From CAVQWH01 sp963718685 (GTDB taxonomy: Bacteria > Patescibacteriota > Saccharimonadia > Saccharimonadales > Saccharimonadaceae): a stretch of 64,000 bases of DNA. Of this stretch, positions 56,814 through 64,000 are shown one piece after another (the first letter of the stretch is position 1; every line of letters starts with the position of its first letter). The DNA is taken from positions 558,001 to 622,000 of the forward strand of contig OY970356.1 of the NCBI GenBank assembly GCA_963718685.1. The letters are read 5' to 3'. A program made the translations under genes and the position numbers. The notes beneath the pieces were generated by a model. That model made no database searches and was not told where the DNA came from. It was given only the letters and a program-made list of their open reading frames with translations.

Positions 56814-58325
56814 ATGACGGCACACATTTATTCTGCTGCTGCAGTTGGTTTTGATGGTCAATTAATAACGGTGGAGTGCGATTCTTCCAAGGGCTTGCCG
56901 GTTTTACAAATTGTAGGCTTAGGTAATAAAGCCATTGAAGAGGCCAAAGAGCGAGTCCGTAGCGCTATCCGTAATAGCCACTTAAACTTCCCTGCTAAAA
57001 GATTTATCATCAATTTAGCGCCTGCTAGCTTACCTAAAGACGGGGCTCATTTTGACTTGCCTATCGCAATTTCTATCCTTACTGCAAGCGGTCAGCTGCG
57101 GAAGGAAGAAGTAGAAGACTCCCTTTTTGTGGGTGAGCTATCTTTAGGAGGTAAGATAAAGCCGGTACGTGGTGTTATAAACTTTGCCGAAGTAGCACGG
57201 CAAGCCGGAATCTCTAAGGTTTTCGTGCCAAAAGCTAACATCAACCAAGCCACTCTGATAAACGACATAGATGTTATAGGGGTATCGTCACTCAGTGATC
57301 TATACCTTCACCTCAAACAAGAAAAGAAATTGCCAATCAATAACTATACCGAGGGTTTAGAGACAACTCAGCCCGCCGACTCCCCTGTAACACTAGACGA
57401 GATTTATGGCCAAGAACAAGCTAAACGAGCTTTAATTATAGCTGCAGCCGGTGGTCATAATATACTTTTCACCGGTCCACCCGGTACTGGTAAAACCATG
57501 TTAGCTAAGGCCCTTATTGGTATTCTCCCTCCTCTATCTATGGAAGAGCGCATAGCAGTTACCAAGCTGCATAGCTTAGCCGGGGAAACAGATACTAATA
57601 CGCTTCTACATAGACCGCTGAGAAACCCCCACCATACCTCCAGCCACATTTCTTTAATCGGCGGAGGACACAATCCTGCTCCGGGAGAAGTTAGCCTAGC
57701 GCACTTAGGTGTTCTGTTCTTGGACGAGCTTCCCGAATACCCCCGTACGAGCCTAGAAGCCATGCGTCAGCCGCTAGAAGATCACGTTGTACACGTTGCA
57801 CGAGCGAACCAACGTGTCAGCTTCCCCGCTAACTTCATGTTGGTAGCTACTAAAAATCCATGCCCCTGTGGTTACTATGGGGATGCTAAAAAAGAATGTG
57901 AGTGCAGTTCTTCTCAAGTTATGAATTATCAAAAAAGGATTTCGGGCCCTCTGTTAGATCGTATAGACATGATAGTACCGGTAGGTAGAATCAAGAGCAA
58001 GCATTTATCTTCACGACTCCCGCAACCTAAAAAATCAGATACCCTACAAGCTTACAATGTGGTTAACAGAGCTCGTGAAACTCAACTACAACGATACAGC
58101 AGCCCCGACACTAACGCTAGATTGAGTAATCGCCAAATAAGCAAATATATAAAAACTGACCCTGCAGTAGAGCAAATTCTAAGCCAAGCTACGGAAAGAT
58201 TGAACCTATCCGCCAGAGCTTACTATAAAACCCTTAAGCTAGCCCGGACTATTGCCGACATTGAGAGCAAAGATCAAGTAGGAGTCGAGCATATTAGCGA
58301 AGCACTTCAATATCGCAATAAATAA
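56814..58325 (+). CDS. comM: ComM/YifB-family Mg-chelatase-like AAA+ ATPase
   Basis: Hexameric helicase helping branch migration during natural transformation. 503 residues from ATG 56814 (MTAHIYSAAAVGFDG matches the family start; the upstream in-frame ATG 56754 adds 20 hydrophobic residues and is unlikely). N-terminal ChlI/Lon-like domain to about 170, Walker A GPPGTGKTMLAKAL near 220, Walker B VLFLDELPEY, and the CSSSQVMNYQKRISGPLLDRID motif. Suggests this organism can take up DNA. Confidence 0.93.
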   Translation: MTAHIYSAAAVGFDGQLITVECDSSKGLPVLQIVGLGNKAIEEAKERVRSAIRNSHLNFPAKRFIINLAPASLPKDGAHFDLPIAISILTASGQLRKEEVEDSLFVGELSLGGKIKPVRGVINFAEVARQAGISKVFVPKANINQATLINDIDVIGVSSLSDLYLHLKQEKKLPINNYTEGLETTQPADSPVTLDEIYGQEQAKRALIIAAAGGHNILFTGPPGTGKTMLAKALIGILPPLSMEERIAVTKLHSLAGETDTNTLLHRPLRNPHHTSSHISLIGGGHNPAPGEVSLAHLGVLFLDELPEYPRTSLEAMRQPLEDHVVHVARANQRVSFPANFMLVATKNPCPCGYYGDAKKECECSSSQVMNYQKRISGPLLDRIDMIVPVGRIKSKHLSSRLPQPKKSDTLQAYNVVNRARETQLQRYSSPDTNARLSNRQISKYIKTDPAVEQILSQATERLNLSARAYYKTLKLARTIADIESKDQVGVEHISEALQYRNK

Positions 58326-58335
58326 GACTCTTCGG

Positions 58336-58364
58336 TTGAAATCATCTCTACAATTTGGTAAAAT
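58336..58364 (+). promoter_or_regulatory. infC-rpmI-rplT promoter
   Basis: TTGAAA (58336-58341), 17-nt spacer, TAAAAT (58359-58364), leaving a leader of about 38 nt before the infC start. Confidence 0.8.
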
Positions 58365-58408
58365 AGCATCGAGTAAAACTAAGTGTTTAAAAAGAGGAGT
58401 GATTAGTA

Positions 58409-58915
58409 ATTAACAAATCAGTTCGCATAAACGAGGCTATTAAGGCCCAGAAACTGCGAGTTATTAATTCGGATGGCAAACAGCTTGGCATATTATCCTT
58501 AAAAGAAGCGCTGAGCCAAGCAGAACAAGCGGGGTTAGATCTGGTAGAAATTTCTCCGCAAGCTAGTCCACCGGTTGCAAAAATTATTGATTGGGGCAAA
58601 TATCAGTACCAAAAAATAAAAGAGCAGCAGAAAAATCGCAAGCGAGCTAAAGCGGCCGAACTTAAACAAATGCGTTTGGGGCTTAAGATTGGTGAACACG
58701 ACCTTGATATAAAGTTACGTAAGATACGTGGTTTTCTCGAAAACGGTAACAAAGTAAAAATATCAGTAGTATTCCGTGGCCGCGAAATGGCTCATAAAGA
58801 ACTCGGAAATGCTTTAATTGATAAAATTATCGCCAAGTTGAGTGATGAAGCGGTGGTAGAACAGCCAGCACAAATGGCAGGCCGTAATATGAGCATAATG
58901 ATAAGGAGTAAATAA
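58409..58915 (+). CDS. infC: Translation initiation factor IF-3 with AUU start codon
   Basis: Prevents premature 30S-50S joining and checks the start codon. The frame is closed upstream by TGA (58400-58402), leaving ATT at 58409 as the only sensible start, 9 nt after AGGAG (58395-58399). The protein (168 residues) begins NKSVRINEAIKAQKLRVI and continues SDGKQLGILSLKEAL, as IF-3 does; the C-domain includes KIGEHDLDIKLRKIRGFLENG and ends RNMSIMIRSK. Rare AUU starts on infC allow IF-3 to repress itself. Its stop overlaps the rpmI ATG. Confidence 0.94.
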   Translation: MNKSVRINEAIKAQKLRVINSDGKQLGILSLKEALSQAEQAGLDLVEISPQASPPVAKIIDWGKYQYQKIKEQQKNRKRAKAAELKQMRLGLKIGEHDLDIKLRKIRGFLENGNKVKISVVFRGREMAHKELGNALIDKIIAKLSDEAVVEQPAQMAGRNMSIMIRSK

Positions 58916-59109
58916 TGCCAAAACTTAAAACCCATAAAGGAACAGCTAAACGCATCAAGCGTTCGTCTACAGGTAAACTGTTGCGTCAAAGAGCTTTTGG
59001 CGGTCATTTACTTGCCAAAAAAGGCGGAAGCCGTAAGCGCAAGATTAAAACTTCCGCCCCTGTAAAAGGTTCAAATAATAAAAACATTAAGCGTGCCTTG
59101 GGAATATAA
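58915..59109 (+). CDS. rpmI: 50S ribosomal protein L35
   Basis: 64-residue bL35: PKLKTHKGTAKRIKRSSTGKLLRQ at the start, HLLAKKGGSRKRKI, end NIKRALGI. AAGGAG precedes the ATG, which overlaps the infC stop (TAATG). Middle gene of the classic infC-rpmI-rplT operon. Confidence 0.97.
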   Translation: MPKLKTHKGTAKRIKRSSTGKLLRQRAFGGHLLAKKGGSRKRKIKTSAPVKGSNNKNIKRALGI

Positions 59110-59112
59110 GAA

Positions 59113-59454
59113 ATGAGAGTTAAGCGCGGCATAACCGCTAATCGTAGACACAAAAAGACTATTAAAGCTGCTAAAGGCATGCAGGCTTCTCGCCGTAGTT
59201 CTTACCGGTTGGCTAAGCAAGCTGTCATCCGTGCCTTGCAGTATGCTTATCGTGATCGACGCAATAAAAAGCGCGATCTACGAAGCCTATGGATTGCCCG
59301 CATCAACGCTGCTGCACGGGCTAACGGAATAACATATGGGCAATTAATCAGTAAGCTTAAAAAGAATAAAGTAATACTCAATCGAAAAGTTTTGGCTGAC
59401 TTGGCTGCAAAGGAGCCTAAAGTTTTCAGTGATATAACAAAAGATCTAACTTAA
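59113..59454 (+). CDS. rplT: 50S ribosomal protein L20
   Basis: 113-residue bL20: RVKRGITANRRHKKTIKAAKG at the start and LRSLWIARINAAARANGITYG in the middle are diagnostic. Starts 3 nt after rpmI. In other bacteria L20 represses this operon; no pseudoknot-like site is evident in the short leader here. Followed by a bidirectional terminator. Confidence 0.97.
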   Translation: MRVKRGITANRRHKKTIKAAKGMQASRRSSYRLAKQAVIRALQYAYRDRRNKKRDLRSLWIARINAAARANGITYGQLISKLKKNKVILNRKVLADLAAKEPKVFSDITKDLT

Positions 59455-59478
59455 GTTAAGATAAATTATCTCTACATT

Positions 59479-59509
59479 AAAAAACTCCTCTAACCTAGAG
59501 GAGTTTTTT
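59479..59509. terminator. Bidirectional terminator between rplT and rnpB
   Basis: AACTCCTCTA/ACC/TAGAGGAGTT with A and T runs on either side, so it can stop both the infC operon and rnpB. Confidence 0.9.
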
Positions 59510-59510
59510 A

Positions 59511-59863
59511 GAGCAGGCCACCTGTAAGCCGGGTTCTGTCTAGAACGATCATCTATCTAGTTACGCAGTTGCCTGCGCACTCTAGCGGATTATATCGGCC
59601 TGTTTGGCGGGCACCACCGCTTTAACAGCGGATACAGACCTCCTTGCAACTGACAGGGTTTACCTCTTGGGCATGTCACCATACCCAACTGTGGGCTCTT
59701 ACCCCACTCATTTCACCCTTACCCTTTGACAAGCTCGGGGCGGTATCGTTTCTGTGGCACTATCCCTGGGATTACTCCCGGTTGTCGTTAACAACTGTCA
59801 TGCCCTATGCTGCCCGGACTTTCCTCTCGCAGTAATGCCAGCGATCGTCCAGTAACCTGCCAC
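59511..59863 (-). ncRNA. rnpB: RNase P RNA
   Basis: Catalytic RNA that matures tRNA 5' ends. On the minus strand the 5' conserved GAGGAAAGTCCGGGC is at 59815-59829 and the 3' ACAGAACCCGGCTTA at 59529-59543; P1 (GGCAGG with CCTGCT) closes it. About 350 nt, bacterial A-type size. A TATAAT box (59869-59874) lies just upstream, overlapping the end of the RNase HI gene region. The ends are estimated. Confidence 0.95.
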
Positions 59864-59876
59864 CTTACATTATACT

Positions 59877-60758
59877 CTAAGTACGATGGTTTTTAGTGTG
59901 CTCATCTAAAATTTTATTAACCATACTGTCTGCCAAACGATTAAACTCTCGGCGTACGTGAGAAAAAGTAACTTTTTCAAACTCTTTCAATAACTCTTTT
60001 ATACGTTCATGTATGGGCCAAAGATCTCTATTTTTAATCTTATACACTCCGTTCATTTGCTTAACCACTAAATCACTATCAAGTTTAAAATCAATTTTCT
60101 TAACCTCCATCTCAGCAGCTTTTTGCAAAGCTAAGTAAACAGCTTGGTACTCTGCTTGATTGTTAGTAGTTACACCTAAATAAGCACCGCCTTCGGCTAT
60201 AATATGCTCATTTGAGTCCATAATAATAAACCCGGCCGCAGAAGGTCCGGGGTTACCGCGCGATCCGCCGTCCGAATGAATAGTAATCACCTCTCCTGTT
60301 GTTTTTTTAGCTTCAATATTATCCACTACACCGTTTTCGAGCTGATTTAGCGTCTCACCTTCGCGATAATTAAGTAAGATTCTAGTAGAGTTAGTTAATG
60401 TATCTAACTGCACCCCAGACGATTTTTGCCAGATAAACTTATCATACATACCTGCTAACTTAATAGTATTTTCGGTTTCTTTTAAATTACCTGTATAGAC
60501 TATAAAAATATATTGAATAGTAGGATCGTCTGGGTCAATAAAGCTTAAAACGTCATTTAATTTAATATTTTCTAAAGCTACCTTAGCCTGCACTAACAGA
60601 TGTCTTGCTAGGGCATCTTCGGGCTGTTCACGAAAGTCTACACGTCCTCCGGGTAGTTCATACTTTCCTAAAATTGACTCACGGCCTACCGCACGACGAA
60701 AAAGCAAAATCTTATCTTCATTGGTAATAACTGCTCTAACTGAAATTTTTTGTTTCAT
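59877..60758 (-). CDS. Fusion of degenerate Nudix domain and RNase HI
   Basis: 293 residues. The N-terminal domain (about 1-135) has Nudix fold features (ISVRAVITNEDKILLFRR, YELPGGRVDFREQPEDALARHLL), but the box GRVDFREQPEDALARHLLVQ lacks the REUxEE glutamates, so it is probably inactive. After a linker, residues about 155-290 are RNase HI: TIHSDGGSRGNPGPSAAG, TTNNQAEYQAV, KLDSDLVVKQ, HVRREFNRLADSMVN with the D-E-D-D set. Removes RNA from RNA-DNA hybrids. Named for the active half. Confidence 0.88.
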   Translation of the reverse strand: MKQKISVRAVITNEDKILLFRRAVGRESILGKYELPGGRVDFREQPEDALARHLLVQAKVALENIKLNDVLSFIDPDDPTIQYIFIVYTGNLKETENTIKLAGMYDKFIWQKSSGVQLDTLTNSTRILLNYREGETLNQLENGVVDNIEAKKTTGEVITIHSDGGSRGNPGPSAAGFIIMDSNEHIIAEGGAYLGVTTNNQAEYQAVYLALQKAAEMEVKKIDFKLDSDLVVKQMNGVYKIKNRDLWPIHERIKELLKEFEKVTFSHVRREFNRLADSMVNKILDEHTKNHRT

Positions 60759-60814
60759 ACTGTATTCTATTGTGAAACCTCTTATATAATTGCTGATTCT
60801 GTATATTGACTAGT

Positions 60815-60891
<77 letters not shown>

Positions 60892-60897
60892 GGATAC

Positions 60898-61055
60898 AAA
60901 AAGTCCCGAGTATGGCCTAGAGAGCGAGAGATATTTCCTCGCGTAGCTGCAAGGTGGGTGTTTGCACTATAGCTCCACGGAGATATAGGATGTTAAACTC
61001 CCTATCATATGACCATTCAGGAAAATCATATGCACCCTTGGTTGGCTCGGGACAC
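60898..61055 (-). ncRNA. Candidate structured RNA of about 158 nt, unknown family
   Basis: Minus strand. The ends pair perfectly over 8 bp (GTCCCGAG 61046-61053 with CTCGGGAC 60903-60910), followed by TTTTT (60898-60902). Inside are the hairpins CATATGA/TCATATG, ATAGG/CCTAT, CTATA.CTCC/GGAG.TATAG and GCGAG/CTCGC, with an arm CAAGG/CCTTG. A TATAAT box (61061-61066) lies just upstream at the end of the protease gene. Size and closed ends resemble 6S RNA, but the branching does not, and no SRP motif is present. Confidence 0.6.
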
Positions 61056-61061
61056 TTTTTA

Positions 61062-61712
61062 TTATAGCACTTTTACTCCCAAAATAGCACTAAATGCCCC
61101 CACCACGAGTTGGATTGCCGCCTGCATAAATATACTAATCTGCTGACTAAAAAGCATAACTAATACAAATACAAACAGTATGCCGTAACGCTCAATCGTT
61201 TCCATGATATGGCGGGCAGGATCAGGTGCTAAAGCGTAAAGTAGCCGGGAGCCATCAAGGGGCGGTATAGGCAAAATATTAAAAACAAAAAAACCTATGT
61301 TCACTAAAATTGCTACATTTAAAATCATGCCTATTACACTTGTGGGTACAGGTGTGCCGAGAAGCACATAAATCACAAAGGCTAAAAAGGCTAAAAATAA
61401 ATTAGTTAAAGGACCTGCAAGAGCTACTATAGCTGCTCCGAAATCCCCAAATCGCACCCGGCTAGGATTGAATGGCACTGGCTTAGCTCCGCCAAATATA
61501 GGCGCTCCTATGATCGCTAATATAACAGGCAACAATAAAGTAAAAATCGGATCAATATGAGCAATGGGGTTTAGCGTTAGCCTACCCTTGAGCCTAGCTG
61601 TATCATCACCTAACCAATCACTAGTAAATGCATGCATTGCCTCATGGAACACCATGGACACAAATACTACTATTATGATGGTTAAAATATAGATTATATT
61701 TATGTCGGGCAT
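61062..61712 (-). CDS. Site-2 protease family (M50) membrane metalloprotease
   Basis: Intramembrane zinc protease, 216 residues, about five or six membrane helices. HEAMH at 23-27 is the HExxH site; NPIAHIDP and the second motif NILPIPPLDGSRLLYAL supply the third ligand (Asp). No PDZ or CBS domain, so it is the short form of this family. Substrate unknown. TATACT lies 8 nt before ATG (probable leaderless start). Divergent from rpmB. Confidence 0.93.
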   Translation of the reverse strand: MPDINIIYILTIIIVVFVSMVFHEAMHAFTSDWLGDDTARLKGRLTLNPIAHIDPIFTLLLPVILAIIGAPIFGGAKPVPFNPSRVRFGDFGAAIVALAGPLTNLFLAFLAFVIYVLLGTPVPTSVIGMILNVAILVNIGFFVFNILPIPPLDGSRLLYALAPDPARHIMETIERYGILFVFVLVMLFSQQISIFMQAAIQLVVGAFSAILGVKVL

Positions 61713-61734
61713 ATCAATTTAGTATAACAAAGTC

Positions 61735-61763
61735 TTGACTCATCTCATGAAAAACAGTAGTAT
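61735..61763 (+). promoter_or_regulatory. rpmB promoter
   Basis: TTGACT (61735-61740), 17-nt spacer, TAGTAT (61758-61763); AAGAGAG precedes the rpmB ATG. Confidence 0.7.
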
Positions 61764-61799
61764 TAAACATTGTAGATTTAAATAAGAGAGAAATAATTT

Positions 61800-61991
61800 A
61801 TGGCTTCTAAATGTGAATTAACTGGTAAAGGCAAGCAGCATGGACATAATGTGAGCTTTTCTTTACGTCGCACTAAAAGAGTTTTTAAGCCTAACCTTCA
61901 GAAGAAAACATTTGTTTTAGATGGTAAGAAAGTTACCATGAATCTTAGTACTCAGGCTATTCGTACGCTCAAGAAAAAAGGCGTTTTATAA
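61800..61991 (+). CDS. rpmB: 50S ribosomal protein L28
   Basis: 63-residue bL28: SKCELTGKGKQHGHNVSFSLRRTKR and the RVFKPNLQKKTFVLDGKKV block are typical; the zinc cysteines of some L28 forms are absent. Monocistronic, convergent with the MBL-like gene (4-nt gap between stops). Confidence 0.95.
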   Translation: MASKCELTGKGKQHGHNVSFSLRRTKRVFKPNLQKKTFVLDGKKVTMNLSTQAIRTLKKKGVL

Positions 61992-61995
61992 CAAC

Positions 61996-62631
61996 TTAAG
62001 AAGTTCGCGTTACTTCTGTAATAGAAGAGACTTCCGGAAGTGCAGAACCGCTTTTGAGTTTCAGTTTAGCAAGTTTTTCATGCTCTGAAGACCCAAATTC
62101 TTTTAGAAAGTCAGCTAATTCTGCTTGCAAAACAGCATACTTCAATGCTTTATCTGCATAATGTGTCGGAACAATAACTTTAGGATCAATCTGCCTTGAA
62201 ACTGCTACTGCTTCATGGGCATCTAGAGTATATCCGCCGCCGCCAACTGGAATAGTCAATATATCAACGACGCCGATTTCTTCTAGCTGGCTTTCTTTTA
62301 GCTCTCCTTTAATATGACCAAGGACACATAGGCGGGTAGTGCCAGCGTGTATGGTATATATGGTTGACCCCGCTATTTGACCGTCTTCGGCGCTATGCTC
62401 AGTAGCAGCTATCCCTTTAATAGAAATCCCTGCAACTTCATATTCCCCCGGTCCATCAACAATTAACTTTTGATCAGCCTCAACCACAAAGTCTTTTCCA
62501 GTTGCCAGCTGAACGGCATCTTTGACTATATAGTCTTTTTGACCAACTGACGACAGCTTGGGATCAATCACTAACTTAGACTTTCCTTCGCTAATGACTA
62601 AGCAGTTTGCTCCTTTGTATTCAATTTCCAT
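61996..62631 (-). CDS. MBL-fold protein lacking the HxHxDH metal motif
   Basis: 211 residues. Pattern MEIEYKGANCLVISEGKSKLVIDPK, then GPGEYEVAGISIKGI, LGHIKGELKESQ, DILTIPVGGGGYTLD and VIVPTHY follow the COG2220 (UlaG-like) metallo-beta-lactamase fold. The loop that should hold HxHxDH between strands (after VIDPKLSS) is missing, so the usual di-metal hydrolase site cannot form. Probably a pseudoenzyme or binding protein; CPR genomes often carry this form. Confidence 0.8.
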   Translation of the reverse strand: MEIEYKGANCLVISEGKSKLVIDPKLSSVGQKDYIVKDAVQLATGKDFVVEADQKLIVDGPGEYEVAGISIKGIAATEHSAEDGQIAGSTIYTIHAGTTRLCVLGHIKGELKESQLEEIGVVDILTIPVGGGGYTLDAHEAVAVSRQIDPKVIVPTHYADKALKYAVLQAELADFLKEFGSSEHEKLAKLKLKSGSALPEVSSITEVTRTS

Positions 62632-62644
62632 ATTTATCCTTTCT

Positions 62645-63262
62645 TTACTGGGAACGCAAAATATTATCAGTATCTAATAAAGTAATATAAGCGCGGTCTA
62701 TAATTTCAGTTACAAATTTATCTTTTATACTTAGCCGGTAATAAAAGTTATCGTAATCCAAAGTAGCATAATTAAGAGGTCGCCCTTCTTCTTCTTCAAA
62801 TTTTTTCATCAACCTTTTTACTTGGGATACGCTAGGTGAACCTACCAACAAAACATCCACTCCGCTAGACGGATTACCTGTTAAGTTACCGCTAAGCACG
62901 GCTACGCGTATATTGCTTACCTGGTCAACATGTTTTTTCCACGGGTGCTCTTTGGGCGTCTCATCCTTAGCTTCATCTTTAGAGGGTTTTTCATCACTAA
63001 ACATTTGCTTCAAGGAGGTGTAATGTTCGTAATCTTTATTTACTTTGTAGTAAAGTTTGTTATCAACACTGTCATTTTTAATCACCCCTATGCTTAACAT
63101 ATTAGCCAGTTCGCGGCGAACAGAATTTATTTGTTCATCTATCTTCCGAGTTATTTCGCGCACATAAAATGCTCTGTCCGGATTGCTCAAGAACAGATGC
63201 AATAATTTTACCCGAGTTTTTGAACCAAATAACTGCTCAACCATACCTTCCCATGTTAGCAT
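62645..63262 (-). CDS. Winged-helix protein with nucleotidyltransferase-like domain
   Basis: 205 residues. N-terminal winged helix (about 8-75: TRVKLLHLFLSNPDRAFYVREITRKI, VRRELANMLSIGVI). After an acidic linker a C-terminal domain (about 110-200) resembles minimal nucleotidyltransferases (VAVLSGNLTGNPSSGVDVLLVG), with GS changed and only part of the acidic pair kept. Looks like a transcriptional regulator with a degenerate sensor. Between the MBL-like gene and miaA (gaps 13 and 4 nt), so probably one operon. Confidence 0.75.
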   Translation of the reverse strand: MLTWEGMVEQLFGSKTRVKLLHLFLSNPDRAFYVREITRKIDEQINSVRRELANMLSIGVIKNDSVDNKLYYKVNKDYEHYTSLKQMFSDEKPSKDEAKDETPKEHPWKKHVDQVSNIRVAVLSGNLTGNPSSGVDVLLVGSPSVSQVKRLMKKFEEEEGRPLNYATLDYDNFYYRLSIKDKFVTEIIDRAYITLLDTDNILRSQ

Positions 63263-63266
63263 GTTT

Positions 63267-64000
63267 CTATTTGATGTGGCGAGATTCTAAAAACTCCGAT
63301 ATTCGCTGGTAGGCCGTTGGCAAATCATACCAATGCACATATGTGTTGCGTTTTAACCAAGTTAACTGACGCTTAGCTAGTCGCCAGTCTAAGGTTACAA
63401 ATTGCTGCTTGGCCTCACTCTCGCTAATATTTCCTTCTATTACTTTACGCGCTAATCTATACACATTAGCGGTCATAGCCTCCGAGTCCCACCCATAGTG
63501 CTTTGCCAGCCGAGCTGCTTCGTCGATTACTCCAGAACTAAAGATTGTATCTACTCTCGTTGCTATTTTGTTACGCAGATCTGCTCTTTCTGTTGATATT
63601 CCTACAATGAAACAATCTTTTATAGGTTTTTTACTCCTGCTAACGTCTATACCGTGGCGCTCGATTGCCCTTATGACATACCTCTTATTATTTCTATTCT
63701 CAGGTAAGGGTATTTTATTTTTTTCACAACAATCCCACAGCTCTTGAATGGTCAGAGACCCTAACTTACTCCTTAAAGCTTGATCTGCCTGAACACCAAA
63801 TTGATAATTAAAAACTACACTGTCAACATAAAGACCGGTCCCTCCTACTAAAAAAGGGATCTTGTTGCGCTGCCGTATTTCGGCAATTGCCTTGAAAGCC
63901 AATCGCTGAAAGTCAGCGGCTGTAAAAACTTGATTAGGTTCAATTACATCTAGTAGATGATGTTTTACTTCTTTTCTTTCTTGAACCGTAGGTTTTGCCG
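63267..64000 (-). CDS. miaA: tRNA dimethylallyltransferase, 5' part cut off by window edge
   Basis: Adds the isopentenyl group to A37 of tRNAs reading UNN codons. The frame is open to base 64000, so the P-loop N-terminus is missing; visible are HHLLDVIEPNQVFTAADFQ (substrate region), PFLVGGTGLYVDSVV, and the C-terminal LTWLKRNTYVHWYDL. The TTG at 63902 is not the real start; residues upstream fit the family. About 244 residues are in the window. Confidence 0.95.
   Translation of the reverse strand, partial: AKPTVQERKEVKHHLLDVIEPNQVFTAADFQRLAFKAIAEIRQRNKIPFLVGGTGLYVDSVVFNYQFGVQADQALRSKLGSLTIQELWDCCEKNKIPLPENRNNKRYVIRAIERHGIDVSRSKKPIKDCFIVGISTERADLRNKIATRVDTIFSSGVIDEAARLAKHYGWDSEAMTANVYRLARKVIEGNISESEAKQQFVTLDWRLAKRQLTWLKRNTYVHWYDLPTAYQRISEFLESRHIK

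Noticed and set aside
58387..58599. 70-codon minus-strand frame
   Set aside because: Antisense to the 5' half of infC, which is the conserved coding frame with the AUU start.
58670..58915. Short infC starting at ATG 58670
   Set aside because: Would remove the whole IF-3 N-domain that is clearly encoded upstream in frame from 58409.

Overview
The window is a piece of a Candidatus Saccharibacteria (TM7) chromosome. The 16S rRNA gene (43341-44815, minus) carries the oligonucleotides I recognise as TM7-specific primer sites, at 44278-44296, 43926-43946 and 43671-43694. Genes are dense and short-spaced with the standard genetic code: most end in TAA or TAG, while nrdR and the small winged-helix gene end in TGA. 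I see no insertion sequence, prophage, CRISPR array or plasmid module.

Layout. 1-2400: end of prfA, three acidic proteins of unknown function sharing a leader, then prmC. 3.2-9.5 kb: envelope genes (HtrA-like protease, membrane protein, LCP ligase, signal peptidase), parAB and rplU. 9.6-18.9 kb: unknown genes, ileS behind a T-box riboswitch, a DoxX/VKOR/thioredoxin-like redox operon, and class II ribonucleotide reductase with its repressor NrdR. 19-23.7 kb: ftsZ, ftsA, map, adk, yqeY, rpsU. 23.8-38 kb: mixed housekeeping genes (recJ, priA-def-fmt, infB, rpsA) with a ROK kinase, metallopeptidase, KGG protein, HD hydrolase and Nudix regulator. 38.2-44.8 kb: ribosomal RNA locus. 45-50 kb: gyrA, gyrB and a PAP2-like membrane protein. 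50-53.7 kb: a VirD4/TraD-like ATPase with two partners. 53.7-56.7 kb: a gene-poor stretch with likely small RNAs, then purD and tmRNA. 56.8-64 kb: comM, infC-rpmI-rplT, rnpB, a Nudix/RNase HI fusion, tRNA-Pro, an M50 protease, rpmB, an MBL-like protein and the end of miaA.

How the parts work together. Much of the window is the translation apparatus: initiation (IF2, IF3, Fmt, Def, Map), release (RF1, PrmC), rescue (tmRNA), ribosomal proteins, rRNA and tRNA processing by RNase P. Division (FtsZ, FtsA), partitioning (ParA, ParB), topology (gyrase) and replication restart (PriA, RecJ) form a second core. Regulation readable from the DNA includes the ileS T-box, a NrdR box before nrdR-nrdJ, an AUU start on infC, and many promoters whose -10 box lies 6-9 bases before the start codon, which implies leaderless mRNAs.

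Most notable: (1) a T-box with a very short Stem I, an AUC specifier and a complete antiterminator/terminator switch before ileS; (2) a split rRNA locus in which 16S is isolated by a bidirectional terminator and an antisense membrane gene, while the tRNA-Ala/tRNA-Ile unit has its own promoter sharing a palindromic -35 element with that antisense gene; (3) three transcribed-looking, structured intergenic regions I cannot assign to a known RNA family.
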